64,000 nucleotides of DNA from contig NZ_HG964936.1 of assembly GCF_000613245.1 (NCBI RefSeq), forward strand, positions 1,229,172 to 1,293,171, written 5' to 3'. Both the position numbers and the translations under genes were made by a program. This DNA comes from Mycobacterium asiaticum DSM 44297. GTDB taxonomy: Bacteria; Actinomycetota; Actinomycetes; Mycobacteriales; Mycobacteriaceae. Shown here piece by piece: positions 33,573 to 41,890 of this stretch. The notes beneath the pieces are model-generated. The model was given only the letters and a program-made list of their open reading frames with translations. It was not told the DNA's origin and did no database searches. Numbering within the stretch: position 1 is the stretch's first letter; each line of letters begins with the position of its first letter.

Positions 33573-34484
33573 TCAGCCGGCAGGCGGTTTGTCGAAGATA
33601 TTCGGATACAGGACGGCTTCCTTGAACGACGTCTCGATTTCGGCGAACGCGGTCGGAATGTCCCAAACGCCGGTGGCCGAGACGATTTCGCGTTCGACGA
33701 CGGGGTTCGACATCAAGCTGATCCTGCCATTGCCTGCGAAAATGACGCGCCGATTCAGCCAGTCGGACGCCGTGCTGGCCAGGTAAACCACGGGTGGCAC
33801 ACAGTTCTTCGGGGACAGCCGCACATTGCTGTCCGAGTAGTCCATGCTTCCACCACCTTTGATGCCCTGAGTCATGCGGGTTCCGGCGATGGGTGCGATG
33901 GCATTGGAACGCACGCCGTAATTGCGTAGCGCGTTGGCGCAGGAGAAAGTGAGCCCGACGATACCCATCTTGGCCGCCGCGTAGTTGGGCTGGCTCGGAG
34001 CGCCCTGCAAGCCCGACATCGAGGAGAAGTTGATCAGCCGGTACTGCCCGCCGCGGTTCTCCCGCCACCACGCCGCGGCGTGGCGCGTGACGTTGAAGGT
34101 GCCCTTGAGGTGCACCGAGATCACCGCGTCCCAGTCGGCCTCGCTCATCTTGAACACCATGCCGTCGCGCAGGATGCCTGCGGCGTTCACCACGACATCC
34201 AGGCCGCCGAGGGTTTCAGCTGCCCGGCCGACCAGCTCGCCACAGGCGGTGAAGTCGGTGATGTCGGTGGTGTCGGCGAATGCCTTGCCGCCACCTGCCG
34301 TGATGGCGGCGGCGACGCTCTGCGCGGGACCGGCGTCGTGGCCGGTGCCATCCACGCTCACCCCGGCGTCGGACACCAGGACCGTCGCGCCCTCGGCCGC
34401 AAGACCTTCGGCGACCGCTGCCCCGATACCGCGTCCGGCACCGGTCACGAGCGCGGTACGTCCGTCAAGCACACCCATTGTCAT
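33573..34484 (-). CDS. Short-chain dehydrogenase/reductase
   Basis: A 303-residue SDR with LVTGAGRGIGAAVAEGLAAE (cofactor loop), VVNAAGILRDG, and the catalytic S...Y...K as SSMSGLQG and NYAAAKMGIVGL. The extended C-terminal part (about 60 residues after RTMTQGIKGGG) resembles long SDRs that act on 3-hydroxyacyl-CoA, related to the dehydrogenase half of multifunctional beta-oxidation proteins. I chose the ATG at 34484 preceded by GAGGAG, not the upstream frame to 34580. A motif AGTACA-N5-TGT lies 46 bp upstream. It is expected to oxidise a 3-hydroxyacyl-CoA. Confidence 0.88.
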   Translation of the reverse strand: MTMGVLDGRTALVTGAGRGIGAAVAEGLAAEGATVLVSDAGVSVDGTGHDAGPAQSVAAAITAGGGKAFADTTDITDFTACGELVGRAAETLGGLDVVVNAAGILRDGMVFKMSEADWDAVISVHLKGTFNVTRHAAAWWRENRGGQYRLINFSSMSGLQGAPSQPNYAAAKMGIVGLTFSCANALRNYGVRSNAIAPIAGTRMTQGIKGGGSMDYSDSNVRLSPKNCVPPVVYLASTASDWLNRRVIFAGNGRISLMSNPVVEREIVSATGVWDIPTAFAEIETSFKEAVLYPNIFDKPPAG

Positions 34485-34529
34485 CCAGCTCCTCGAAGGC
34501 GGGGGATCCGCTCCAGCATACAGAACAAA

Positions 34530-34543
34530 AGTACACAAACTGT
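34530..34543. promoter_or_regulatory. AGNACA-N5-TGT motif, site 1
   Basis: AGTACA-CAAAC-TGT lies 46 bp upstream of the SDR gene. It is one of five exact matches to AGWACA-N5-TGT found in promoter spacers of the island. An additional AGAACA begins at 34522. Binding of a TetR-type regulator is inferred. Confidence 0.42.
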
Positions 34544-34564
34544 ATTGATGTCCACTTCGAAGCG

Positions 34565-35461
34565 CTAGTCGAATCCCCACTGCTGGTAGCGGCGCTCCAG
34601 CTCGGCCATGGCCTCTCTCGCGCCGCGTTCACCGCGCTCCTTCATGAAGTTGAATTCGTCCTCACGCCAGGACAGGTTGCTGAATACCGTGTGCCCCATC
34701 GGAACCCAGTCGCCGAACTGCGCCATGCCGACCGCGTGCCAGAACGTGATCAGCGCGTGTTTGCCTACCATCAACCCGTCGGCCGAGTGGTGGGCAATGG
34801 CGCGGGCGTAGCGCATGGCCTCGTCGCGCAAAGAATCGGCTGGTACCACCGACGCGGCGACCCCCGCATCGCGCAGTTCGGAGGCCGGCACTTTGCGCCC
34901 GGTGATCATTGCCTCGTAGCCGCGGTTCGGGCCGAGCTTGAGCAGCGCCAGCGGCATCGCAGTGGAGAACCCGGCGAAGCCGATCCGTGCCTGCGGGCGA
35001 GCGAGGTACATGTCCTCGGCTACCACCAAAATATCGGCGGCGAGCGCCAGGTTCATGCCCGCGCCCAGCGTTGCGCCCTGGCAGGCAGCTATCACGGTCT
35101 TGGGAAACTCCAGCCAATTCGTCAGGTGGTGGTGCAGACGACGCGCATTGGCCAGTCGAACGGTCTGTGGCAGCCGTTTTCCTTTCTGCAGACCGGCTTT
35201 CTCCGCCGGCAGCCGGCGCACATCATCGCCACTGCAGAAGTCCTTACCCTCGGCGACCAGAACCACAACTTTGACGCTGTCGTCCTCTTCGGCGAGGTTC
35301 AGGCGGTCCCTGAACAAGCCGTGCATATCGGGGGAGAGGATGGCGTTGCGCCGGTCCGGCCGGTTGATCACTATCTGCGCAATGTGTGGTTCGACCACCT
35401 CATAGCGCACCCAGTCGGGATCTACCTCGAACTCGGCATTGGTGGGGGCCTCCGTGCTCAT
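34565..35461 (-). CDS. Enoyl-CoA hydratase/isomerase family protein
   Basis: A 298-residue crotonase-fold protein acting on acyl-CoA. The CoA-binding pattern HIAQIVINRPDRRNAI and the oxyanion-hole stretch GKDFCSGDDVR are standard. The second oxyanion region is QGATLGAGMNLALAADI, and the site of the catalytic acids reads RIGFAGFSTAMPLALLKLG. The canonical Glu-144/164 pair is not clear, so isomerase or lyase chemistry cannot be excluded. The gene starts at 35461 and is 80 bp upstream of the SDR gene. A DE-type motif AGTACA-N5-ACA lies just upstream. Confidence 0.88.
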   Translation of the reverse strand: MSTEAPTNAEFEVDPDWVRYEVVEPHIAQIVINRPDRRNAILSPDMHGLFRDRLNLAEEDDSVKVVVLVAEGKDFCSGDDVRRLPAEKAGLQKGKRLPQTVRLANARRLHHHLTNWLEFPKTVIAACQGATLGAGMNLALAADILVVAEDMYLARPQARIGFAGFSTAMPLALLKLGPNRGYEAMITGRKVPASELRDAGVAASVVPADSLRDEAMRYARAIAHHSADGLMVGKHALITFWHAVGMAQFGDWVPMGHTVFSNLSWREDEFNFMKERGERGAREAMAELERRYQQWGFD

Positions 35462-35483
35462 TGGTGAACTCCTTCGGCGAGAC

Positions 35484-35497
35484 AGTACACAAAGACA
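35484..35497. promoter_or_regulatory. AGNACA-N5-ACA motif, site 2 (variant)
   Basis: AGTACA-CAAAG-ACA lies between the divergent hydratase and SRPBCC genes. It matches the site at 35970 over AGWACACWWAGACAC and differs from the main motif in the right half (ACA for TGT). A role in regulation is inferred. Confidence 0.38.
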
Positions 35498-35533
35498 CTA
35501 GTCGACTAACTGTCACACTGGTACGGTCGGCAA

Positions 35534-35971
35534 ATGCCAACGATGAGCGTCCGTAAACGGCTCGAGGCGCCGGCTGGCACCGTCTGGGCGATCCTGGCCG
35601 ACTTTGGAAAGGTCGAGTGGATCCCGGGCGTGGGCGAGGTTGAGGTCGACGGTGATGGCCCGGGCATGTGTCGGCGCATCGGGGGGAGCGGTGCAACGCC
35701 CGTCGTGGAGACGCTCCTGTGGGTGAAGCCCGAGTCGCGGTCGCTGGCCTATGAGATCACCGATAACCCGCTGCCGGTGCGCAAATTCGTAGCCGTCGCG
35801 ACGGTCTCGGAGGCGGTCGAAGATGTGTCGCAGCGATCAACGGTCGCCTGGGAAATCGACTACGAGCCCGACGGGGACGACACCGCCGCGCGGGAGGCGA
35901 TCGACGCCGTCTACGGCATGATGGCCGACTGGATCGACGACTACGCCAGGAGTCATCCCGCGCAGGCATAG
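35534..35971 (+). CDS. SRPBCC family protein
   Basis: A 145-residue START-like ligand-binding protein. VRKRLEAPAGTVWAILADFG and WIPGVGEVEVDGDGPG form the first strands, followed by SLAYEITDNPLPVRKF and a C-terminal helix MMADWIDDYARSH. It is placed between the hydratase and amidohydrolase genes of the island and may bind a hydrophobic intermediate or act as a cyclase. Starts at ATG 35534. Confidence 0.8.
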   Translation: MPTMSVRKRLEAPAGTVWAILADFGKVEWIPGVGEVEVDGDGPGMCRRIGGSGATPVVETLLWVKPESRSLAYEITDNPLPVRKFVAVATVSEAVEDVSQRSTVAWEIDYEPDGDDTAAREAIDAVYGMMADWIDDYARSHPAQA

Positions 35972-35983
35972 AACACTTAGACA
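35970..35983. promoter_or_regulatory. AGNACA-N5-ACA motif, site 3 (variant)
   Basis: AGAACA-CTTAG-ACA begins at the stop of the SRPBCC gene and lies 44 bp upstream of the amidohydrolase start. It is nearly the same as site 2. The relation to the TGT-type sites is inferred. Confidence 0.38.
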
Positions 35984-36013
35984 CATTCTGTTAAGTAGCC
36001 TAATATGTAGGAC

Positions 36014-37324
36014 GTGATTGACCCTCTCAACCTCGTGCTGATCAGCGTCGACGATCACACAGTCGAGCCACCGGACATGTTCGTCGGCCGGGTACCGAGC
36101 AAATTCGCCGACGACGCGCCGCGCATCGTCGAGGACGCCAACGGAATCTGCTTCTGGGTGTACGACGGCGTGCAGCTGCCCAATATCGGTCTCAATGCGG
36201 TCGCGGGCCGACCAAACGACGAGTGGGGATTCGAGCCGTCGAGTTTTGCCGACATGCGCACCGGATGCTACGACGTGGACGCCCGCGTCGACGACATGAA
36301 CGCGTCGGGCGTGCTTGCTTCGCTGTGCTTTCCGTCCTTCCCGACTATTTCGGGAGCGCTATTCACCTACCGCGGCGACCGGGAGGTGTCCGAGGTGATG
36401 GTGCGTGCCTACAACGATTGGCACGTTGAGGACTGGTGGGGCCGCCATCCCGACCGGTTCATTCCGATGGGCATCCTGCCGCTCTGGGACCCGAAACTGG
36501 CTGCTGCCGAAGTGCATCGGCTGGCCGGCTTGGGCTGCCACGCTGTCACCGCACCACAACACATCGGCAACTACGGTCAACCGCCCTGGCAGGATCCGCA
36601 ATGGGATCCGTTGTGGGAGGCAATCTGTGCCGAGAACACGGTGGTCAATATCCACATCGGCACCGGCGGCGGGCTACCTGTGCCGTCGGACCAGACCACC
36701 TACCTCGCCTACAATTCGATGTTGCCGTTGGACACCCAGCGATTTACCGCCGATCTATTGTTCTCGCCGATCCTGCGAAAATTTCCCACCATCAAGTTTT
36801 CCCTGTCCGAGGGCGGGATCGGTTGGATCCCGTTCCTGCTCGAACGATTCGAGGACATCTACTCGCGCCAGCGGGCGTGGACCGGCGACGACCTAGGTGA
36901 CGGTCTGAGTCCAACCGACGTCTACCGCCGCAACTTCATGTCCTGCTTCATTCGCGACCGCGTCGGCATCGAGATGCGGGACCGCATCGGTGTGGAAACC
37001 ATTTGCTGGGAAATGGATTACCCGCACTCTGACAGCAGTTGGCCCGATGCGCCCGAGCAGTTGGCGGCCCAGCTCGAGGGGTGCACCCCGGACGAGGTGG
37101 AAGCCATCACGTGGAAAAACGCTGCGCGGGTCTTTGGTTACACCGGCGTCGACCGGCGCGGCAGGTCGAACTGCACCGTCTCGGCGTTGCGAAACGAGAT
37201 CGTCGACCTGGACCTTTCGGCGCCCAAGGTCGACGCCGGACGCGCTCCAAAAGCCGGCGCCAGCGCGATCACCTATGGGGAGATGAAGGTTCGAATGGCC
37301 TCGATATTGCAGGGTGGGGCGTGA
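36014..37324 (+). CDS. Amidohydrolase family (TIM-barrel) protein
   Basis: A 436-residue protein of the ACMSD/amidohydrolase-2 superfamily, whose members decarboxylate or hydrolyse ring-cleavage products. It starts at GTG 36014 with LVLISVDDHTVEPPDMF. The usual HxH metal motif at this place reads DDHxxEPP instead. Later signatures are NIHIGTGGG (histidine), FSLSEGGIGWIPFLLERF, and WEMDYPHSDSSWP with the conserved acidic residue. It ends with GTGA overlap into the first ACAD. A close paralogue is at 52318. Function as a decarboxylase or C-C hydrolase of a CoA or free-acid intermediate is inferred. Confidence 0.85.
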   Translation: MIDPLNLVLISVDDHTVEPPDMFVGRVPSKFADDAPRIVEDANGICFWVYDGVQLPNIGLNAVAGRPNDEWGFEPSSFADMRTGCYDVDARVDDMNASGVLASLCFPSFPTISGALFTYRGDREVSEVMVRAYNDWHVEDWWGRHPDRFIPMGILPLWDPKLAAAEVHRLAGLGCHAVTAPQHIGNYGQPPWQDPQWDPLWEAICAENTVVNIHIGTGGGLPVPSDQTTYLAYNSMLPLDTQRFTADLLFSPILRKFPTIKFSLSEGGIGWIPFLLERFEDIYSRQRAWTGDDLGDGLSPTDVYRRNFMSCFIRDRVGIEMRDRIGVETICWEMDYPHSDSSWPDAPEQLAAQLEGCTPDEVEAITWKNAARVFGYTGVDRRGRSNCTVSALRNEIVDLDLSAPKVDAGRAPKAGASAITYGEMKVRMASILQGGA

Positions 37325-38514
37325 CGGAGTTGGACCGCCGCGTCGTGCTCGGCGATGCGGATCGCAGCTTTCGCGACGAGATTCGCGCTTTTCTGGCGAC
37401 CGCGTTGACACCGGACGTCCGCGGCCCGGGGCGCGACGAGACGGACCGGCTGAACCGGATGCGGCTCTGGCAGCGTCGACTGCACGACGCGGGCCTGGCC
37501 GCAATCTCCTGGCCGGTGCGCTATGGCGGCCGCGGGGCGACCCCGGTGCAGCAGTTGGTGTTCAGTGCTGAGATGGCTGCCGCCCACGCGCCGGAACCGA
37601 TCAATCGCAGCGCCATCAACCAATTGGGGCCCACCATCATCCAGTGGGGCACCGACGAGCAGCGCAATCACTATCTTCCCGCAATCCTTTCGGGGGAACG
37701 GGTGTGGTGCCAGGGATTCAGCGAACCCGAGGCGGGTAGCGATCTGGCCGCCCTGAAGACCCGGGCCGAACCTGACGGCGACGAATTGGTGATCACCGGA
37801 CAGAAGATCTGGACCTCCAAGGCCCACTACGCCGACTGGATCTACATCCTGGCGCGTACCGATCCTGCCGCGGACAAGCATGCCGGAATCAGCTACATCC
37901 TGGTGCCCCTGGACGCACCGGGTATCGAGGTGCGCCCGATCCGGCAAATCACCGGTGTCTCCGAGTTCAACGAAGTCTTTTTCGATGCGGTACGGGTACC
38001 GCGCGGCAATGTGCTGGGGCCGCTGCACGGGGGCTGGAAGGTTGCTAAATCCACCCTGGGCTATGAGCGGGTCGGGCAGAGCCGAACCGACCGCATCGAG
38101 CGCCGCCTGGGGATTCTGGTGAAGATGGCAGACGAAGCAAACGCGTTGTCCGACAGCGGGTTGACCGACAGTTTCACCGCCGACCGGATCGTCGGTTTCG
38201 CCGCACGAGTCGAGGCGCTGCGGCAGATTGCCGCGCAGGCCACCGCCGCGGGTGTTCGCGGGGTGAGTCCTGGCCCGGAGGCATCGGTGGCGAAACTGCT
38301 CACCTCTGAGGTGGACCAGGAGATGGCCGGCTTCGGGCTCGAGTTGGCCGGGGCTATCGGGACGCTGGAGCGAGGGTCGCCGGGAGCGGCCAAGAAGGGC
38401 AACGTGGCGCAAAGTTATCTGCTGATGCGGGCCGCGACGTTCGGTGCTGGGACTTCGGAGATTCAGCGCAATGTCATTGCTGAGAAGCTGCTGGGGCTAC
38501 CGCGTGACCCCTGA
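37321..38514 (+). CDS. Acyl-CoA dehydrogenase, large subunit of a pair
   Basis: A 397-residue FAD enzyme of the FadE group. The start is GTG at 37321, overlapping the amidohydrolase stop (GTGA). The substrate/FAD loop WCQGFSEPEAGSDLAALKT, the WTSKAHYADWIYILART segment and the C-terminal FGAGTSEIQRNVIAEKLLGL are diagnostic. Actinobacterial steroid-type ACADs often work as heterotetramers of two adjacent gene products, and a second shorter ACAD follows with an 11-bp overlap, so this is probably such a pair. It would introduce an alpha-beta double bond into an acyl-CoA. Confidence 0.92.
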   Translation: MTELDRRVVLGDADRSFRDEIRAFLATALTPDVRGPGRDETDRLNRMRLWQRRLHDAGLAAISWPVRYGGRGATPVQQLVFSAEMAAAHAPEPINRSAINQLGPTIIQWGTDEQRNHYLPAILSGERVWCQGFSEPEAGSDLAALKTRAEPDGDELVITGQKIWTSKAHYADWIYILARTDPAADKHAGISYILVPLDAPGIEVRPIRQITGVSEFNEVFFDAVRVPRGNVLGPLHGGWKVAKSTLGYERVGQSRTDRIERRLGILVKMADEANALSDSGLTDSFTADRIVGFAARVEALRQIAAQATAAGVRGVSPGPEASVAKLLTSEVDQEMAGFGLELAGAIGTLERGSPGAAKKGNVAQSYLLMRAATFGAGTSEIQRNVIAEKLLGLPRDP

Positions 38515-39583
38515 CGCGCTGGCCTCACTGGATGAGATAGCCGATACCGCAGCAGAATTGGCACAACTTCGGCGATCGGCCGACGAAATCCTGCAGGACG
38601 CTTGGTCTGTGGAGCACGCCAGGGCCCTGCTGGATGGTCCGGAACCAGCCTTCGCGGCGCGACTGTGGGACACCGTTGCCGAACTAGGCTGGCCGGACGT
38701 CCTGGTCCGCAGCGACGTGGGCGGAGGCGGTGGCGGACTGCGTGAGCTGTGCGTGCTGGCCGAGGCAGCCGGCGCCGCGGCAGCGCCCATTCCGCTGGCG
38801 GTGGCTGCTGCCGCCGGGTGGTGTACCGACCGGTGCGCCGACGGTGTGAGCCTGTTATTGCCAGGACACGGCGAGTTGGGGGCCGATGGGGTCTCGGGGG
38901 TGTGGCCGGTAGTGGCATACGGTGCAGCGGCCACCGGTTTACTGGTCTGTGCCGGTAGGGGCGACGCAACCGTGCTCGGGATCGTCGACCCGACGGGTCC
39001 CGGTGTGCGGCGTACTGCTCTGATCCCGCTGGACCGCAATCCCGCGGCGCGAATTGAACTGCAAGACAGCGGTATCAAAGTGGTCGAGCGCGGCGAGCGA
39101 GCCGCCCGTCGTCATCATCGAGCGGTAGTGCGGGCGCAGGTCGCCCAGGTCGCGGAGTTGGTCGGCATCGCGTCGGCGGCTAACGAGGCAGCGACCGCAT
39201 ACGCCAAGTTGCGGGTCGCATTCGGGCGCCCGATCGGGACATTCCAGGCCATCAAACACCGGCTGGTCGACCAGCGTTGCGCGATCGAGGTCGGACGGGC
39301 ACTGGTGAACCGCGCCGCCGACGCGGTCGAGCAGGACAGCTCCGAGGCCACGGCCCTGGTCGCGCTCGCCGCCTTCTGGTCCGTGGACTCATTGCGCTCG
39401 GTGCCCGAGGGTGCCATGCAGGTCTTCGGTGGTATCGCCTACACGTGGGAGCACCAAGCGCACGTCCACCTGCGCCGCGCAGCCTGCGTCGCCGCGGCGT
39501 TGGGATCGCGCGCGCAGCACCGCAAGGTGGTTGCCGAGTGGCTCAGTGCACGGCATCCGGCGAACGGGAGTCGAACAGAGTGA
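38504..39583 (+). CDS. Acyl-CoA dehydrogenase, small subunit of a pair
   Basis: A 359-residue ACAD partner read from the GTG at 38504 (MTPDALASLDEIADT), overlapping the previous stop by 11 bp. An ATG at 38471 is an alternative start. It keeps the C-terminal helical signature FGRPIGTFQAIKHRLVD and QVFGGIAYTWEHQAHVHLRR but has a degenerate middle domain without the clear FAD-loop EPEAGSD found in its partner. This is the typical composition of the non-canonical subunit in FadE28/FadE29-like heteromers. It ends with a GTGA overlap into the CoA-transferase. Confidence 0.88.
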   Translation: MTPDALASLDEIADTAAELAQLRRSADEILQDAWSVEHARALLDGPEPAFAARLWDTVAELGWPDVLVRSDVGGGGGGLRELCVLAEAAGAAAAPIPLAVAAAAGWCTDRCADGVSLLLPGHGELGADGVSGVWPVVAYGAAATGLLVCAGRGDATVLGIVDPTGPGVRRTALIPLDRNPAARIELQDSGIKVVERGERAARRHHRAVVRAQVAQVAELVGIASAANEAATAYAKLRVAFGRPIGTFQAIKHRLVDQRCAIEVGRALVNRAADAVEQDSSEATALVALAAFWSVDSLRSVPEGAMQVFGGIAYTWEHQAHVHLRRAACVAAALGSRAQHRKVVAEWLSARHPANGSRTE

Positions 39584-41658
39584 CCAGCGATATGCGAACG
39601 GATTTCCTCCGCGGGATTCGCGTACTGCAACTCGGCAACGGGATCGCAGGATCGGCGGCGGTGGCGCTGTTGGCCGATCTCGGCGCCGACGTCACCAAGG
39701 CATCCAGCGGCCCGGCGCCGGTGCGACACGGACCGGTGATCATGGCGACTCCGGATGCCGTTGCCGCAGTGGACTTTACGCTCGACAGGGACAAGCGTGT
39801 CACTGCGGCAGACCATGCCACCACGCTGATCGACGAACATGACATCGTGGTCATCGATCACGACGCCGCCGTAGTTCCGCCGCAAGCCGAGAACGCCGTG
39901 GTCGTCATGGTCAGCCCATTCGGTTTGGACGGCCCCCGAGCCGCTCAGCCCGGCGGCGAACTCGTCGCGCAAGCCGCCGGCGGACTCCTGTCCACCATCG
40001 AGGGTTCGGACGGCGCACCGGTACCCGCGCCGGGATACGTCGCGCTGAAGGCGGCTGGCGCCGTGACCGCCCTGGCCGCCCTGCACGGGCTGGATCGACG
40101 AAACAGTGTTAATAACGCTGTATACGTTGATGTTTCGGTGCAAGAGGCGGTGGTGTCCACGGCTCTGCTTCCGGAGTGCGCTCACCTACTGTACGCATGT
40201 CCCGGTAGGGCAGGTAGCGGACGTTACCTCGCGCCATCGGGACTGTTCGGTTGCCGCGACGGGCTGGTGCGCATCACCGCCGTGGAAAACCATCAGTGGC
40301 GAGGCCTAGTGGCGGCGCTGGAAAATCCGGCGTGGGCGACTGGTCTGGACGAGCGATCCGCACGTATCGAGCATGCGGATCTGATCAACCGGCACGTCGC
40401 CGACTGGGCCGCGAGCCGTGACAAGGCGGGCTGCGCTGCGCTGCTGCAGGCCAACGGAGTTCCCTCGACGCCGGTCAATACGGCCGGGGAGATCCTGCGC
40501 TCGCCCCAGTTCGTGTTTCGGGGCGCGATTTCGGTCACGAAGCTGACCGACGTGGACGTCTCTGTTCTCGGCCCGCCATGGCTGACCCATCCGGGTGGGC
40601 CAGCCGCCACGCAGCGTACCGGTCGGCTCAACGACCTGCGCATCGCAGAACTCACTCATGTGCTGGCCGGGCCGATTATCGGGGCACTGCTCGGTGCGAT
40701 GGGGGCTCGGGTGGTACGGCTGGAAGACCCCGATCGGTTGGACATCTACCGGCGCACCGGCCCCTTCGCCGCGGGTAAGCCCGGTGTGGAACGTGGCGCC
40801 TACTTCGCAGTGGCGAATCACTCCAAGGCCAGTCTGCTGATCGAGCCCACCCGTGCGGTTGAAGAAGTGGCTGGCGCGCTGGCCGACTGTGACGTCGTCA
40901 TCGAGAACGTCGGCGCGTCCCGACTCGCCCGGCTGGGCGTGGAGCCGAATGCCGTCGCCGCATCCGGGCGGCTCGCGCTGCGGGTCTCGGGCTTCGGCTC
41001 GACCGGTCCCTTGGCCGGATACCGGGTGTACGCCAACAATGTCCAATCTTACGGAGGTTTGGCCGGGTTGAGCGTCGACGCGACCGGTGCGCCCGCCCGG
41101 CTCAGCACCGTTATTGCCGACCCGTTGTCGTCGGTGGTGGGCGCTGTGATCATCGGCGCCTGGGCACTCGGGCCCGGTCGGGACACCGGTGCGGTGATCG
41201 ATCTGTCCATGGCCGAAGTGGTGGCCGCTACGGTGGCCGAATTCGTCGCCGCCGCTTCGGTCAGCGAACCGCTGGTCTCCGAGGGTGTTTCGCACCGCGG
41301 CGTCTATCTCGCCGCCGACCAACGTTGGGTAGCAGTCGAAGTCGAGCCAGGTGTGCTCTCGGCAGACATGCTGCGGCAGTTGGTCGAAGCCGCACCGGCG
41401 GACGAGGCCGCAGACCGATTGAACGCGCTGGGTGCGCGCGCCGCACCGGTGCAGCGTGCCGAGGATCTGGTCACCGACCCGCATCTGGCGGCCCGCGGAT
41501 TCTTCCCCGAAGTAACTCACCCCGATTCCGAGATCGGGACCGCCCGTCTGGTCGGGTTACCTTGGCGGTTCGTCGGCCATGGCCCCGTGCCGCTCGCCCC
41601 GCCGCCGGCATTGGGCAGTGCCAACGATTTTCAGGAGAGGATGGCAAGTGCCCGCTGA
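39580..41658 (+). CDS. Tandem-fused CaiB/BaiF CoA-transferase (two family III domains)
   Basis: A 692-residue protein with two family III CoA-transferase domains. The N-terminal domain begins LRGIRVLQLGNGIAGSAAVA and the second at about residue 346 with LNDLRIAELTHVLAGPIIGA. Both keep the glycine-rich FGLDGPRA- or FGSTGPLAGY-type loops. The second domain has an aspartate at the expected catalytic place (VIADPLSSVVGAVIIGAWAL). The first has none there (APGYVALKAAGAVTALAAL), so it is probably inactive as a transferase. The true start is GTG 39580, overlapping the ACAD stop as GTGA. The frame open to 39277 lies inside the ACAD gene. It would move CoA from one acyl group to another. Confidence 0.88.
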   Translation: MTSDMRTDFLRGIRVLQLGNGIAGSAAVALLADLGADVTKASSGPAPVRHGPVIMATPDAVAAVDFTLDRDKRVTAADHATTLIDEHDIVVIDHDAAVVPPQAENAVVVMVSPFGLDGPRAAQPGGELVAQAAGGLLSTIEGSDGAPVPAPGYVALKAAGAVTALAALHGLDRRNSVNNAVYVDVSVQEAVVSTALLPECAHLLYACPGRAGSGRYLAPSGLFGCRDGLVRITAVENHQWRGLVAALENPAWATGLDERSARIEHADLINRHVADWAASRDKAGCAALLQANGVPSTPVNTAGEILRSPQFVFRGAISVTKLTDVDVSVLGPPWLTHPGGPAATQRTGRLNDLRIAELTHVLAGPIIGALLGAMGARVVRLEDPDRLDIYRRTGPFAAGKPGVERGAYFAVANHSKASLLIEPTRAVEEVAGALADCDVVIENVGASRLARLGVEPNAVAASGRLALRVSGFGSTGPLAGYRVYANNVQSYGGLAGLSVDATGAPARLSTVIADPLSSVVGAVIIGAWALGPGRDTGAVIDLSMAEVVAATVAEFVAAASVSEPLVSEGVSHRGVYLAADQRWVAVEVEPGVLSADMLRQLVEAAPADEAADRLNALGARAAPVQRAEDLVTDPHLAARGFFPEVTHPDSEIGTARLVGLPWRFVGHGPVPLAPPPALGSANDFQERMASAR

Positions 41659-41890
41659 ATCAGGTGCTGATTCCCCGGCGACCGTTTGGGCCGCGACGTT
41701 CGTGCCCGCGAAGTCACCCATCGCCGGTTACGGACAGGACGGCTACAGCGTCGCCTGGGTTGACACCCCGAACGGGCGGCTTCAGGTCTTGGTGTGCGGG
41801 CCGCGCCCGGAGCCGGGGACGGTCGGTCGGTTGCGCCGACATACCTTTGGCGATACGGAAGTGGATCTCTTCGAAGCAGGTCCGGCATGA
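41648..41890 (+). CDS. DUF35 OB-fold protein (thiolase partner)
   Basis: An 80-residue protein starting at GTG 41648, inside the last codons of the CoA-transferase, with AGGAGAGG about ten bases upstream. The segment KSPIAGYGQDGYSVAWVDTPNGRLQVLV with an OB-like strand pattern and VDLFEAGPA end match the OB half of DUF35/ChsH2-like proteins. The usual N-terminal zinc-ribbon (CxxC) is absent; only one cysteine is present. These proteins form complexes with thiolase-like partners. Its TGA overlaps the thiolase ATG (ATGA). Confidence 0.75.
   Translation: MPAESGADSPATVWAATFVPAKSPIAGYGQDGYSVAWVDTPNGRLQVLVCGPRPEPGTVGRLRRHTFGDTEVDLFEAGPA

Noticed and set aside
34478..35467. Plus-strand frame of 329 codons opposite the hydratase
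   Set aside because: It has no family resemblance and runs antisense to a clear crotonase-fold gene.
37039..37320. Upstream extension of the large ACAD frame
   Set aside because: It overlaps the amidohydrolase C-terminus in another frame; the GTG at 37321 fits the ACAD family start.
40306..41520. Minus-strand frame of 404 codons opposite the fused CoA-transferase
   Set aside because: No known motifs are found and both ends lie within the antisense gene. The CaiB signatures on the plus strand are clear.
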